DNA of 64,000 bases from assembly GCF_002443295.1 (NCBI RefSeq), contig NZ_BAOS01000014.1, positions 1 to 64,000 of the forward strand, given 5' to 3'. A program made the position numbers and the translations under genes. Each line of letters begins with the position of its first letter. Position 1 is the stretch's first letter. The notes beneath the pieces are model-generated. The model saw only the letters and a program-made list of their open reading frames with translations. It was not told the origin of the DNA and did not search any database. Shown here in pieces: positions 26,938 through 35,256 of the stretch. Origin of the DNA: Candidatus Scalindua japonica (GTDB lineage: Bacteria > Planctomycetota > Brocadiia > Brocadiales > Scalinduaceae).

Positions 26938-28080
26938 CTACAATAGCGCCTTATCGAGATCATCAATTAAGTCATCAACATTTTCAATTCCAACAGAGAT
27001 TCGGATAAGTTCGTCTGATATTCCCAGTTTTTCTCTGACCTCTTGCGGAAGTGATGAATGCGTCATTATTGCCGGATGTTCTATGAGCGACTCCACACCG
27101 CCAAGACTTTCCGCCAATGAAAATATCTCTACCCTTTCAAGGAAACTCCTTGCCGACTCCAACCCTCCTTTTATAAAGAATGTAATCATTCCTCCAAAAC
27201 CTGACATCTGCCTCTTTGCGAGTTCATGTTGAGGATGAGATTCCAAGCCGGGGTAGATAACGTTTGTTACGTTGGAATGTTTTTCCAGAAATTGCGCTAT
27301 CTTCATTGCATTGTCTGCATGTCTCTCCATCCTGACGGCAAGGGTCTTAATTCCCCGTAAGGCCAGAAAACAGTCAAAGGGGCCCGGTGCCGCGCCTGTT
27401 GCGTTCTGAAAGAAATGAACTTGATCATATATCTTTCTGTCATCAGTTACCACAGCACCTCCAATCATATCACTATGCCCGTTCAGGTACTTAGTAGTGC
27501 TGTGCACTACAATATCAACTCCGAGGTCCAGGGGATTCTGGAAGAAAGGGGTCGCAAATGTATTATCAGCAACGGTTAATATATTATTACTCTTTGCAAT
27601 GTTTGTAATTGTTTCAATATCCGTAATCTTAAGCAACGGGTTTGAAGGGGTCTCAATCCAGATTATTTTTGTGTTGTCTTTTATATGTTTTTCTATGAAT
27701 TCCGGTCTGCTTAAGTCTACAAAATCAAATTCAAGGTTCTGTTTTGATAAAATCTTTTCAAACATCCTGAACGTACCGCTGTAGACATCATCACAGCATA
27801 TTACGTGATCACCTGTGCCCAGAATGCGGATAACCGTAGAAATGGCAGACATTCCGGAAGGGAACGCCAGACCATATTTTCCCTCTTCCAGAGACGCGAT
27901 ATTTGTCTCCAGTGCAGTTCGGGTAGGATTATGACTTCTGGCATAAACATATCCTTTTTTCTGGCCTGGAGATTCCTGCACAAATGTACTTGTCTGGAAT
28001 ATCGGAGTCATCACTGCACCGGTAAATGGTTCAGGTTCACATCCGGCGTGAATTGCCCGTGTTTCAAATTTTTTCTTCAT
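26938..28080 (-). CDS. Cys/Met metabolism PLP-dependent enzyme (cystathionine gamma-synthase/lyase family)
   Basis: 380 residues of the trans-sulfuration family. Marks: the N-terminal ETRAIHAGCEPEP, YARSHNPTRTALE, the pyridoxal-phosphate lysine in HSTTKYLNGHSDMIGG near residue 197, and SLGGVESLIEHPAIMTH near the C-terminus. Family members include MetB, MetC, CGL and OAH sulfhydrylases; the motifs alone do not separate them, but SLGGVESL is most typical of MetB/CGL-like enzymes. It is preceded upstream by a long stem-loop (28153-28200). Confidence 0.88.
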   Translation of the reverse strand: MKKKFETRAIHAGCEPEPFTGAVMTPIFQTSTFVQESPGQKKGYVYARSHNPTRTALETNIASLEEGKYGLAFPSGMSAISTVIRILGTGDHVICCDDVYSGTFRMFEKILSKQNLEFDFVDLSRPEFIEKHIKDNTKIIWIETPSNPLLKITDIETITNIAKSNNILTVADNTFATPFFQNPLDLGVDIVVHSTTKYLNGHSDMIGGAVVTDDRKIYDQVHFFQNATGAAPGPFDCFLALRGIKTLAVRMERHADNAMKIAQFLEKHSNVTNVIYPGLESHPQHELAKRQMSGFGGMITFFIKGGLESARSFLERVEIFSLAESLGGVESLIEHPAIMTHSSLPQEVREKLGISDELIRISVGIENVDDLIDDLDKALL

Positions 28081-28152
28081 ATATTTCTGAAAAATTATCA
28101 GAGTTAGATAAGAGTTACAAATCCTGACATCGGCAGGGAATATATGCTTAAA

Positions 28153-28200
28153 TCAAAACGCCCATCAGTTCTGTATTAGAAGAACTGATGGGCGTTTTGA
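28153..28200. terminator. 20-base-pair perfect stem-loop
   Basis: TCAAAACGCCCATCAGTTCT and its exact complement enclose an 8-base loop. It is 73 bases upstream of the trans-sulfuration gene. The U-run after it is only four or five bases on either strand, so it may be a terminator for the gene before it, or a repeat element. Confidence 0.55.
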
Positions 28201-28382
28201 TACTTTGCTTATCCTTGTGAAACTTTAAATCCAATATGTTTCAATGCATCTATACGAAAGCACAATGAGAGAGCCTACAACTACAAAAACAAAACTACTA
28301 AATTTGAAAAAGTTAAACATCTTGAAAGCCTTCATTAAAAGCTAATTTTTTGAAGAGAAATTTTTCCAGATTGCAATTGTTT

Positions 28383-28422
28383 ACCCATCCACACCACTTT
28401 AACGGTGTGAATGGGTTTTTTA
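28383..28422 (+). terminator. Stem-loop after the copper-chaperone-like gene
   Basis: ACCCATCCACACC and GGTGTGAATGGGT pair with one mismatch around an 8-base loop, followed by six T on the plus strand. It lies just past the end of the minus-strand gene at 28432, for which it may also be the 3' hairpin. Confidence 0.55.
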
Positions 28423-28431
28423 GAGTTCTCA

Positions 28432-28767
28432 TTATCCTTCAGTAACGTTATATCCTAACTTTTTTACTGCTTTTATGAGATCACCAACACTTGTCTTTCC
28501 TTCTTCCAGATGTAATTCTGCCTTACCATCTTTATGGCTTACGTTAACATCACTGACACCACTGCATGCAGACAAAACTTTTTTTACCTTGCCTTCGCAA
28601 CCACCACATGTCATACCCTTAACATTTAACGTTACATCTTTTTTCTTCGGATGTTTTTCAACATCTTCGCAAACGGTACAGGAAGCCTGCACAACTGTAT
28701 AAGAAAATGCAAAGGTAAACATCACAGCAGCGAAGATTATACAACTCAATTTTAAAGGTTTATTCAT
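28432..28767 (-). CDS. Exported heavy-metal-associated (HMA) domain protein
   Basis: 111 residues: a signal peptide (residues 1-28, ending VVQAS), a short Cys-containing linker (CTVCEDVEKH), then a full HMA domain with the Cu-binding loop GMTCGGCEGKVKK at about residues 50-62 and the fold's end KAVKKLGYNVTEG. CopZ-like proteins are cytosolic; the signal peptide suggests this one works outside the cytoplasm, as do mercury-binding MerP proteins. An AGGAGG ribosome site is 8 bases before the ATG. The next gene on the strand is a separate aldo/keto reductase. Confidence 0.88.
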   Translation of the reverse strand: MNKPLKLSCIIFAAVMFTFAFSYTVVQASCTVCEDVEKHPKKKDVTLNVKGMTCGGCEGKVKKVLSACSGVSDVNVSHKDGKAELHLEEGKTSVGDLIKAVKKLGYNVTEG

Positions 28768-28836
28768 AACTTATTCCTCCTTTTAAAAAAACACATAAAA
28801 GTAAAAAACCCTTTTACCAGGGCAAAACTTCCAACT

Positions 28837-29781
28837 CTACTTTTCGTTTAATATATTTGATATTTCTTCCAAATCATTATCCGGAATTCCCCAACCTACA
28901 GCGCCTATATTTTGTTCAACCTGATCCGGGTTTTTCACCCCGACAATTGCCGTAGTCACTCCTTTTTGATGAAGCAACCAGTTAATGGCCAGCTGGGCCA
29001 ACGTCTTACCATGTTTCTGCGCAATCTTTTCAACTCGCCTGACTTTTTTAATATGTGAAATATATACATCACCGGTAAAATTACCGATAATTTTCTGTCC
29101 ACGCCAGTCATCAAATCTGGTGTTTTCATCGTATTTACCAGTTAATACTCCGGATGCAAGCGGGCTGTAGCAGATTACTCCTATATTATTCTCGATACAA
29201 AAAGGAAGACCTTCTTCCTCAATATCTCTCTCCAGCATACTGTACATAGGTTGAAGTGATATTATCTGTCCGCATTTAAGACTCTCCTGTATTTGACCGA
29301 CTGAATAATTGCTCACACCTATATAGCGGATCTTCCCTTCCTTCTGTATCTGCATGAGAGTACTCATCGTCTCTTCAACAGGCGTATTTTCATCCGGCCA
29401 GTGAATCTGGTATAAATCTATATAATCTGTTTGCAGTCTTTTCAGGCTCAGATCTATCTCTTCTAAAATAGATTCTCTTGTAGAAATTTTCTCTATAGCC
29501 TTTAACTTTTCTTTTTTCCATTTTAGACCGCATTTTGTTGCAATTATGACATCTCTACGTTTTGATTTCAGACAACTGCCTAATAACTTTTCAGAAAACC
29601 CAAACCCATATACCGGAGCAGTATCAAAAAAATTAATGCCAAGATCAATTGCCTTTTCAATGGAACGAATAGAGTTCTCTTCACCTTCTGTACTCCAGAA
29701 TGGTTTGCCCCCTATCCCCCATGCACCGTAGCCTATGGTGGAGACCTTTAAATCACTTTTTCCAAGTTGTCTGTATTCCAT
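28837..29781 (-). CDS. Aldo/keto reductase
   Basis: 314 residues of the aldo/keto reductase barrel. The catalytic tetrad is present: D in FFDTAPVYG, Y in VYGFG, K in ATKCGL, and H in YQIHWPD. C-terminal NADPH-binding ATAIVGVKNPDQVEQN is also there. Such enzymes reduce aldehydes and ketones; the substrate is not clear. It is closest in style to the YghZ/general oxidoreductase group. Confidence 0.9.
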   Translation of the reverse strand: MEYRQLGKSDLKVSTIGYGAWGIGGKPFWSTEGEENSIRSIEKAIDLGINFFDTAPVYGFGFSEKLLGSCLKSKRRDVIIATKCGLKWKKEKLKAIEKISTRESILEEIDLSLKRLQTDYIDLYQIHWPDENTPVEETMSTLMQIQKEGKIRYIGVSNYSVGQIQESLKCGQIISLQPMYSMLERDIEEEGLPFCIENNIGVICYSPLASGVLTGKYDENTRFDDWRGQKIIGNFTGDVYISHIKKVRRVEKIAQKHGKTLAQLAINWLLHQKGVTTAIVGVKNPDQVEQNIGAVGWGIPDNDLEEISNILNEK

Positions 29782-29991
29782 TTTTTTAAGACCTGCTAAA
29801 TTAATTTCTAAACTGTAATTATTACTCTTTATTTATTCTAATAAAAACACATCTAAATGAAAGGATATTTTACAAAATTTACGGTAAGGGCAATGCCATA
29901 AGGTTCTTATTTCAGATGTGTTTTGCAAACTTAAATACTGTATTAGTAGAGAGTTTAAGTTTTTGTTAAAGATAAAAATCTATTTTTCTCT

Positions 29992-30750
29992 CTAATCTCC
30001 TTCTACTAGAGGAACAAATCGAACGGGAATAGTATTTTTTGTTTCGATGTTTCCGTCTTCATCTTTTTCCACAATCAGCAGATCCTGACTAAGATAGTCA
30101 TTATCAACAGGGATAACCATCCTCCCTCCCGGTTTGAGTTGTTTTATTAATGGATCGGGAATCTCTGGTGCAGCGGCTGTAACTATTATTGCATCAAATG
30201 GTGCTTTTTCCGGCCAGCCGAGTCTGCCATCTGATATCCTCACTTTTACATTATCATATCCAAGATTTTTCAAACGTTCAGATACCTGAACCCCTAATTC
30301 TTCAACTATTTCTATAGTATATAATTCCTTAACAATTGAAGACAGGACAGCGGCCTGATAACCCGAACCGGTTCCTATTTCCAGAACAACATCCTCACTA
30401 TCAACTTCGAGCATTTCAGTCATCAGCGCCACAATATATGGCTGAGAAATTGTCTGTCCTGATCCTATCGGTAGCGGCTGGTCAAAGTAGCTACCTCGCC
30501 TGTATCTTTCAGGGACAAACAGATGCCGCGGAACGCTATTCATTGCATCGAGAACTCTTTTGTTTTTTACTCCTCGCGCCGCTATCTGCTGCTCGACCAT
30601 CATCGCTCTTTTTCGAGCGAAATCCTTATCTGGAGATTCTACTTCCTTACCGTTTGCAATTGAAAGATCTCCTTTCTGTATAAAAGGACGGAAACTGTAA
30701 AAGATGCATAATATAATAACTACTATCGTTATAAAGGCTAAAAATTTCAT
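29992..30750 (-). CDS. pcm: Protein-L-isoaspartate O-methyltransferase with N-terminal membrane anchor
   Basis: 252 residues. An N-terminal hydrophobic segment (residues 2-20) precedes a typical PCMT domain beginning near residue 50. SAM-binding motif LEIGTGSGYQAAVLS and the family motifs PRHLFVPERYR, YFDQPLPIGSGQTISQPYIVALM and FDAIIVTAAAPEIP are all present. PCMT repairs isoaspartate in ageing proteins. Most bacterial Pcm proteins are cytosolic and about 210 residues long; the extra 40 residues with a signal-like helix suggest an exported or membrane-bound form. Confidence 0.9.
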   Translation of the reverse strand: MKFLAFITIVVIILCIFYSFRPFIQKGDLSIANGKEVESPDKDFARKRAMMVEQQIAARGVKNKRVLDAMNSVPRHLFVPERYRRGSYFDQPLPIGSGQTISQPYIVALMTEMLEVDSEDVVLEIGTGSGYQAAVLSSIVKELYTIEIVEELGVQVSERLKNLGYDNVKVRISDGRLGWPEKAPFDAIIVTAAAPEIPDPLIKQLKPGGRMVIPVDNDYLSQDLLIVEKDEDGNIETKNTIPVRFVPLVEGD

Positions 30751-30916
30751 TTTTTCCCATAGGTTGAAAATGCTTATACTTCAATTATAACACCACAGTA
30801 AACCATGTCAAGAAAGGTATGCGCTTCTCAATACACAGGTTTTACTTGCATCAGGGTCATTTAGAAATTATACTCACAGCCGGAATATCATTAAGCCAGA
30901 TACCCTTCAATTAAAA

Positions 30917-31528
30917 ATGGAAAAAAACAAGAAAACAAAGAGCCTGAAAGAAGAATGTTTTGTTATAGACACAAGCATTTTTACTAATCCGGATGTATAT
31001 ATTACTTTCGGTAGAACACCAACTACCGCTCTGAAAAATTTCTTGAAACTCATAACGAAACTGGATGTCCCTAATTTTTATATGCCTCCATCAATTTATG
31101 AAGAACTCATGAATTTTGTAGATATTGACAAGGTACCTAAGGATCTTCAGATCAGGATTTTTCAGAAACCTCCAAAAAAGTATCAGATGAATGTACCCTC
31201 TTTTCTGCTCTATGAATTAATAGAAGATGTGCGCCATCGAATAGATAAGGGGCTAAGAGTCGCCGAGCAGGCGGTGAGAGAAGTAATAACCGATAACGAA
31301 CCGGACACGATAAATAATCTCAGGAAAAAATATCGCGCCGCGTTAAGAGAGGGAATAATTGACAGCAAGGAGGACGTCGACTTAATTTTGTTGGCAAAGG
31401 AATTAGATGGTATTCTTGTTACTGCTGACAAAGGAATAATGACATGGGCAGATAAGTTGGGAATTCGTTATGTTGAATCACGTAATCTTCGTGGGATTAT
31501 AAACAGTTTAGGGTCCGAGAAAAAATAA
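30917..31528 (+). CDS. RNA ligase partner protein (PIN-like domain)
   Basis: 203 residues. It matches the family that occurs in genomes alongside the Pab1020-type RNA ligase (MJ_0950 / RNA ligase partner). The fold is PIN-like: the N-terminal [13 protein letters not shown] with D18, E62/E63 in YEELMNF, and a C-terminal [28 protein letters not shown] with D153, D155 and D171 give the acid cluster of a metal-dependent ribonuclease. The activity of the family has not been established to my knowledge. It converges on the RNA ligase gene; its last six codons lie in an inverted repeat shared with the end of that gene. Confidence 0.9.
   Translation: MEKNKKTKSLKEECFVIDTSIFTNPDVYITFGRTPTTALKNFLKLITKLDVPNFYMPPSIYEELMNFVDIDKVPKDLQIRIFQKPPKKYQMNVPSFLLYELIEDVRHRIDKGLRVAEQAVREVITDNEPDTINNLRKKYRAALREGIIDSKEDVDLILLAKELDGILVTADKGIMTWADKLGIRYVESRNLRGIINSLGSEKK
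31509..31528 (+). repeat. Inverted repeat, left arm
   Basis: TAGGGTCCGAGAAAAAATAA at the 3' end of the partner gene is the complement, with one substitution and one inserted base, of 31674-31694 at the end of the RNA ligase gene. The arms are 145 bases apart and each includes or abuts a stop codon. Confidence 0.9.
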
Positions 31529-31673
31529 TCTTACACTCTCACACCCCATCTTCAGGCCATCTTTGTCCTAACTTCATTCACCGAATCCTCAACGCAGCTT
31601 AGGCTGGGCTTGCGGTTTGACTCATTAAGATCGACCAAATCTGACCTAAAAGTGAGTGCGACAGTTTATAAAG

Positions 31674-31694
31674 TTATTTTTTTATCGGACCCTA
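31674..31694 (-). repeat. Inverted repeat, right arm
   Basis: On the minus strand this reads TAGGGTCCGATAAAAAAATAA, starting with the RNA ligase stop codon TAG. It mirrors 31509-31528. The bases between the arms carry no gene, though one minus-strand frame (about 31557-31668) stays open for 37 codons without a start. Confidence 0.9.
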
Positions 31695-32816
31695 GTCAAA
31701 GTGTGAACTACCGTCCCAGTGTTTCCGTATCACTTCATATGAAGGAAAACACCTCCTGACAATTTCTACATGCCATTGTCGTCCAACTTTATCCTGCCGG
31801 ACCAGATTGGCGTCTACTTTACATTTATGAAAATGCTCAAACAATTTCTTGATGTTCTGCTCTTTATTGAATCTTACTTTAAATCTTTCAGTTATCATTT
31901 TTCCTTCCGCTGCCTTCTTCAGATTTTCAAAAAGCGGCAGCAGCAGGGCCTCTCCTGTTTTTTTAAGAAATTCATCATTCAGAGGTAAGTCATTCTCCAA
32001 AAGATAAAAAAGCGACCTTAACATTCTATGCGTAAAAAATTCTGCCTGGTACTCTATCATTAGTGGAGAAGTTATCTTCATATCCCTCAAACACGATCCA
32101 ACGGTAACATATTTCACGGTTTTTCCAGATGGATCTATTGGTTTAAAGACAAGGCCCTCACAACCTTTTTCGTTCAAACCCTGAATGTGTCTCTTTAAAT
32201 CTATTATGTCAGAAGGTGCATAACTGCCAAATCTGGTAACTGTTGGTATTCCATATCTATCGAAAAACTCATATCTCTTTTCGATAGGCATTTGATGCTC
32301 ACTATTCATCTCTTTAATGTCAAATGCAAAAAAACTAACATCCTCGGTCACATAAGGAGGTGATTCTCCATTGTATGGATTTTCCGGCCCTGCTATTTCA
32401 CCACATACAATCAGTTCAGGGTTTTTTGTAAAAAAACTTTCATAGTTAAAAAAATCTCCCAATCTATCGGTACTGAAAGGACAGACATAACTACCTCTGG
32501 TGAAAGCAAATACCTTGCCCTGGACCTTAGCAATTCTAACATTATAGCCGTCCACCTTTTCCTCTACGTAAAAAGAATTTCCAAAAGCCAGTTTGATACC
32601 ATTTTCCAAATGCATAATTCTTGCTATACGCGGAAAGTCATAGATTATTCCCGAATAAGTTACCACCGTACCCTTTCTTAACTGTCCGGTTCTTTTCACT
32701 ACCCTGTAGTAAGTAATTCCGTCAAACTCATCGGGTATTATACTGTGATCCTCTAAAGACTCATTCCATAAGTCTTCTGTCATATTTACCTTTGAAACAA
32801 TTTGCGGAATTCTCAT
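31692..32816 (-). CDS. ATP-dependent RNA ligase (Pab1020 / Rnl3 type)
   Basis: 374 residues, usual for the archaeal Pab1020-type ligase. Nucleotidyltransferase motifs: K87 in the EEKVDGYN motif I (lysine that is adenylylated), FFAFDI (IIIa, about 162-167), EGLVFKP (IV, about 220-226), KYVT (V, about 235-238). A C-terminal helical domain specific to the family follows. The studied archaeal enzymes join or circularise single-stranded RNA. The bacterial role is unknown. Together with the PIN-like partner next door it forms a likely two-gene RNA-processing system, with the genes facing each other rather than in one operon. Confidence 0.92.
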   Translation of the reverse strand: MRIPQIVSKVNMTEDLWNESLEDHSIIPDEFDGITYYRVVKRTGQLRKGTVVTYSGIIYDFPRIARIMHLENGIKLAFGNSFYVEEKVDGYNVRIAKVQGKVFAFTRGSYVCPFSTDRLGDFFNYESFFTKNPELIVCGEIAGPENPYNGESPPYVTEDVSFFAFDIKEMNSEHQMPIEKRYEFFDRYGIPTVTRFGSYAPSDIIDLKRHIQGLNEKGCEGLVFKPIDPSGKTVKYVTVGSCLRDMKITSPLMIEYQAEFFTHRMLRSLFYLLENDLPLNDEFLKKTGEALLLPLFENLKKAAEGKMITERFKVRFNKEQNIKKLFEHFHKCKVDANLVRQDKVGRQWHVEIVRRCFPSYEVIRKHWDGSSHFD

Positions 32817-33199
32817 AATTTAAAATCATTTTTGAAAAAATATTTTTGTTATTATACTGCTCTTATTATATTATTAAACTTGTAACCTTCAACTTTTTTA
32901 ATATTGACAGTATTGCCAATCAAAAGTATAATTCTAAAAAATTCTTAATATATTGCATTTCTTAAAAAAACACATACGTAAAAGTATTTTACATATAGAG
33001 CAAGTCATATTATCCCAGTCTCCATATATATTAAATAAATTAGCATAATAGCTAGTTTGTTTTGTCATATTTCAAAATAACTGTAAAAGAATAGAATGAG
33101 ATTACCATACTACACATGGAAATAATGTCTGGTATGGCATAATATATGCGGTTACAATTTACATTGGCATATTAAGTTTTTCGTAGTCGGAGATATTTT
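32817..33199. other. AT-rich divergent promoter region
   Basis: 383 bases between the divergent RNA ligase and RCK-DHH genes. Very AT-rich with several TATA-like stretches; no ORF, RNA or repeat was recognised. A GTCGGAGAT ribosome site precedes the start at 33200. Confidence 0.5.
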
Positions 33200-34663
33200 A
33201 TGTACATTATTTTTGGTTGTGGTGTAACAGGAAGTGCAGTTGTCGACTCATTACACAAGTCCGGAAAAAAGTTGTTAATTGTTGATAAGGACGAGAATGC
33301 CTTGGCTCCGTGGAGGGAACAACAGGTTAATGTAGCTGTATCAGACATGGAATCCTTTGATGTGGACTCACCGATCTACAAAAACTCTAATATATTTGCA
33401 ATCCTCACGGGTGATACCGATGGCAACCTGTCAATGGTAAAAAGGATAAAGGAGAAGACGCCTGATAATTTTATCATTGTAAAAGCGTCTAATAAGGAAG
33501 AAGCAGAAGCACTGGAATCAAATGGCGCTGATGAAATATTGCATACAGGTAATGTTCTGGCTAAAACGGTATTATCTACTTTCGATACTTTCGAAATGGA
33601 CCATTCCGCTTTTACATTAGTTAACACGATAAAGGAATTGAACGGTAAAGAGATGGCAATCTTCCTGCAGGACAATCCGGACCCTGATGCAATAGCATCG
33701 GGACTTACCCTTAAATACATATGCAAGTACTGTGACGTCGAAAGCACACTCTATTATGGAGGAAATATCAGTCACCAGAAGAACAAGGCATTGATTAATT
33801 TGTTAAATATGGATTTAATAAGCATAAAGACGAAAGAAGCCGTTATGGAGGTAGTACGGTCTGCAGGCAAAATAGCACTGATAGAAGCATCAATTCCCTC
33901 AAGAAACAATGTCTTACCTGAAGATGTTACGCCCAATTTAATATTTGATCATCACCAGGTAGATATTAGTGCAGTTAAGGGAGATTTTGTTGATATCCAA
34001 ACTAACATAGGCGCAACCTCCACAATTATGACTAAATACATTCGGCAACTAAACCTTAAACCCGATACATCGCTTGCTACGGCTTTATTATATGGAATTC
34101 GCACGGACACAAAAGAGTTTACCAGAAATACTTCTCCAGATGATCTGAACGCAGCATCATATCTATCACCATTGGTAGATAACCATATTATGAGCCTGTT
34201 AGAACACCCCCCTATGAGCCTGGAAACACTGGATATCATCGGCAGAGCTATTAGAAATAAAGAAATCAGGGGTTCATACCTTGCATCATTTGTAGAATTT
34301 ATTAATGACCGGGATGCTTTGCCACAGGCAGCAGAAATGATGCTGCAGTTAGAGGGTGTATACACTGTTCTTGTTTTCGGGATAAATGATGATAAGGTTC
34401 AGTTATCAGCAAGAAGCAGGGATTCAAGAGTAAACCTGGGACTGATTCTGCAAAGCGCATTTGGCGAATTAAATTCAGGTGGTCACGCGACAATGGCAGC
34501 CGGAGCAATCAATCTTGGAATCCTTGGTGATGCGAACGACAGAACATCTCTTTTAAAAGTAACTTCTGATGCGGTCAAAAAAAGATTTTTTTCCTCAGTT
34601 GGAACCGAGTTTGAAGCGGAAACAATGCCAACAGATGAAGAATCTCAGGTGAACTTAGTCTGA
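33200..34663 (+). CDS. RCK_N (TrkA-N)-DHH-DHHA1 fusion phosphoesterase
   Basis: 487 residues. Residues 1-125 are a Rossmann RCK_N domain (FGCGVTGSAVVDS loop, acidic D29 at the end of the second strand) of the kind that gates K+ channels by binding NAD or nucleotides. Residues 150-340 are a DHH domain: QDNPDPDAIASG (D158, D161, D163), FDHHQVD (D250, H251, H252) and GIRTDTKEF (D303). Residues 365-470 are DHHA1, ending in SGGHATMAAGA. Motif II has IEAS where Asp is usual. There is no RCK_C domain and no transmembrane segment. The same fusion is known mostly from archaea. Related DHH-DHHA1 proteins cut c-di-AMP or nanoRNA; what this one cuts is unknown. Confidence 0.88.
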   Translation: MYIIFGCGVTGSAVVDSLHKSGKKLLIVDKDENALAPWREQQVNVAVSDMESFDVDSPIYKNSNIFAILTGDTDGNLSMVKRIKEKTPDNFIIVKASNKEEAEALESNGADEILHTGNVLAKTVLSTFDTFEMDHSAFTLVNTIKELNGKEMAIFLQDNPDPDAIASGLTLKYICKYCDVESTLYYGGNISHQKNKALINLLNMDLISIKTKEAVMEVVRSAGKIALIEASIPSRNNVLPEDVTPNLIFDHHQVDISAVKGDFVDIQTNIGATSTIMTKYIRQLNLKPDTSLATALLYGIRTDTKEFTRNTSPDDLNAASYLSPLVDNHIMSLLEHPPMSLETLDIIGRAIRNKEIRGSYLASFVEFINDRDALPQAAEMMLQLEGVYTVLVFGINDDKVQLSARSRDSRVNLGLILQSAFGELNSGGHATMAAGAINLGILGDANDRTSLLKVTSDAVKKRFFSSVGTEFEAETMPTDEESQVNLV

Positions 34664-34684
34664 TCGAAAATAGCAAAACTCAAA

Positions 34685-35113
34685 TCACAAACTATCTTCT
34701 TCACTCCAATTTGTCGACTGGCGGTTCGAATAGTATTGAAATTGACCGGACTTAAACTTCCGTCTCAAAATATTCTTTAACCGTTTTTTCAACCAACTTC
34801 TAAAAAGCGGGACCATTAAGACAAAACCAGATACATCTGTTATCATTCCAGGTGTGATTAACAGTGCACCGGCAATGAGAATAAAAAAACCGTCGATAAG
34901 GCTATCTGTCGGAATTATACCATTTTGCAAGTCTGCTCTTATTTGTCTTTGAACACTTAAACCCTGACTTCTGGCGAGCAAACCCCCTATTATACCGGTT
35001 ATAAGCACTATAATTATCGTCTGGAAAGATCCCAGATATCTTCCGACCTGTATTAAAAGATACAGTTCTATTAAGGGTATAACCGTAAATAGTAAAATAA
35101 GTCTGAATAGCAT
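34685..35113 (-). CDS. fxsA: FxsA family membrane protein
   Basis: 142 residues with three hydrophobic segments in the N-terminal 100 residues: PLIELYLLIQVGRYLG, TIIIVLITGIIGGLLARSQG and FFILIAGALLITPGMITDVSGF, the well-conserved core of the FxsA family of inner-membrane proteins. A basic tail follows (SWLKKRLKNILRRKF). FxsA overproduction in E. coli relieves exclusion of phage T7; its normal role is unknown. It converges on the RCK-DHH gene. Confidence 0.9.
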   Translation of the reverse strand: MLFRLILLFTVIPLIELYLLIQVGRYLGSFQTIIIVLITGIIGGLLARSQGLSVQRQIRADLQNGIIPTDSLIDGFFILIAGALLITPGMITDVSGFVLMVPLFRSWLKKRLKNILRRKFKSGQFQYYSNRQSTNWSEEDSL

Positions 35114-35256
35114 ATTATTTTATATATACATACATAATTACTGAATAAATTCGAAAAAAGCTTGACTTAAAGTTTTTATATCACATAACATAGCAGCATA
35201 CAATAATTCAGCAAAACTCAGTCTCACTTTGTAAAACAATCTTTTTTAGAAATATT

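Larger units (their letters stand above)
28081..28431. other. Intergenic region with two stem-loops
   Basis: 351 bases between two minus-strand genes. It contains hairpins at 28153-28200 and 28383-28422. A 36-codon minus-strand frame (about 28222-28332) would encode one hydrophobic helix but has no ribosome site. In another minus frame the codons near 28217-28250 read ALKHIGFKVSQG, close to the C-terminus of the neighbouring copper-chaperone-like protein, perhaps a decayed second copy. Confidence 0.45.

Noticed and set aside
26709-26966. 85-codon minus-strand frame
   Set aside because: Overlaps the end of the trans-sulfuration gene and translates through dispersed repeat B; no ribosome site or family resemblance.
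28081-28200. SAM riboswitch before the trans-sulfuration gene
   Set aside because: No SAM-I or SAM-II consensus; only a simple 20-base-pair hairpin.
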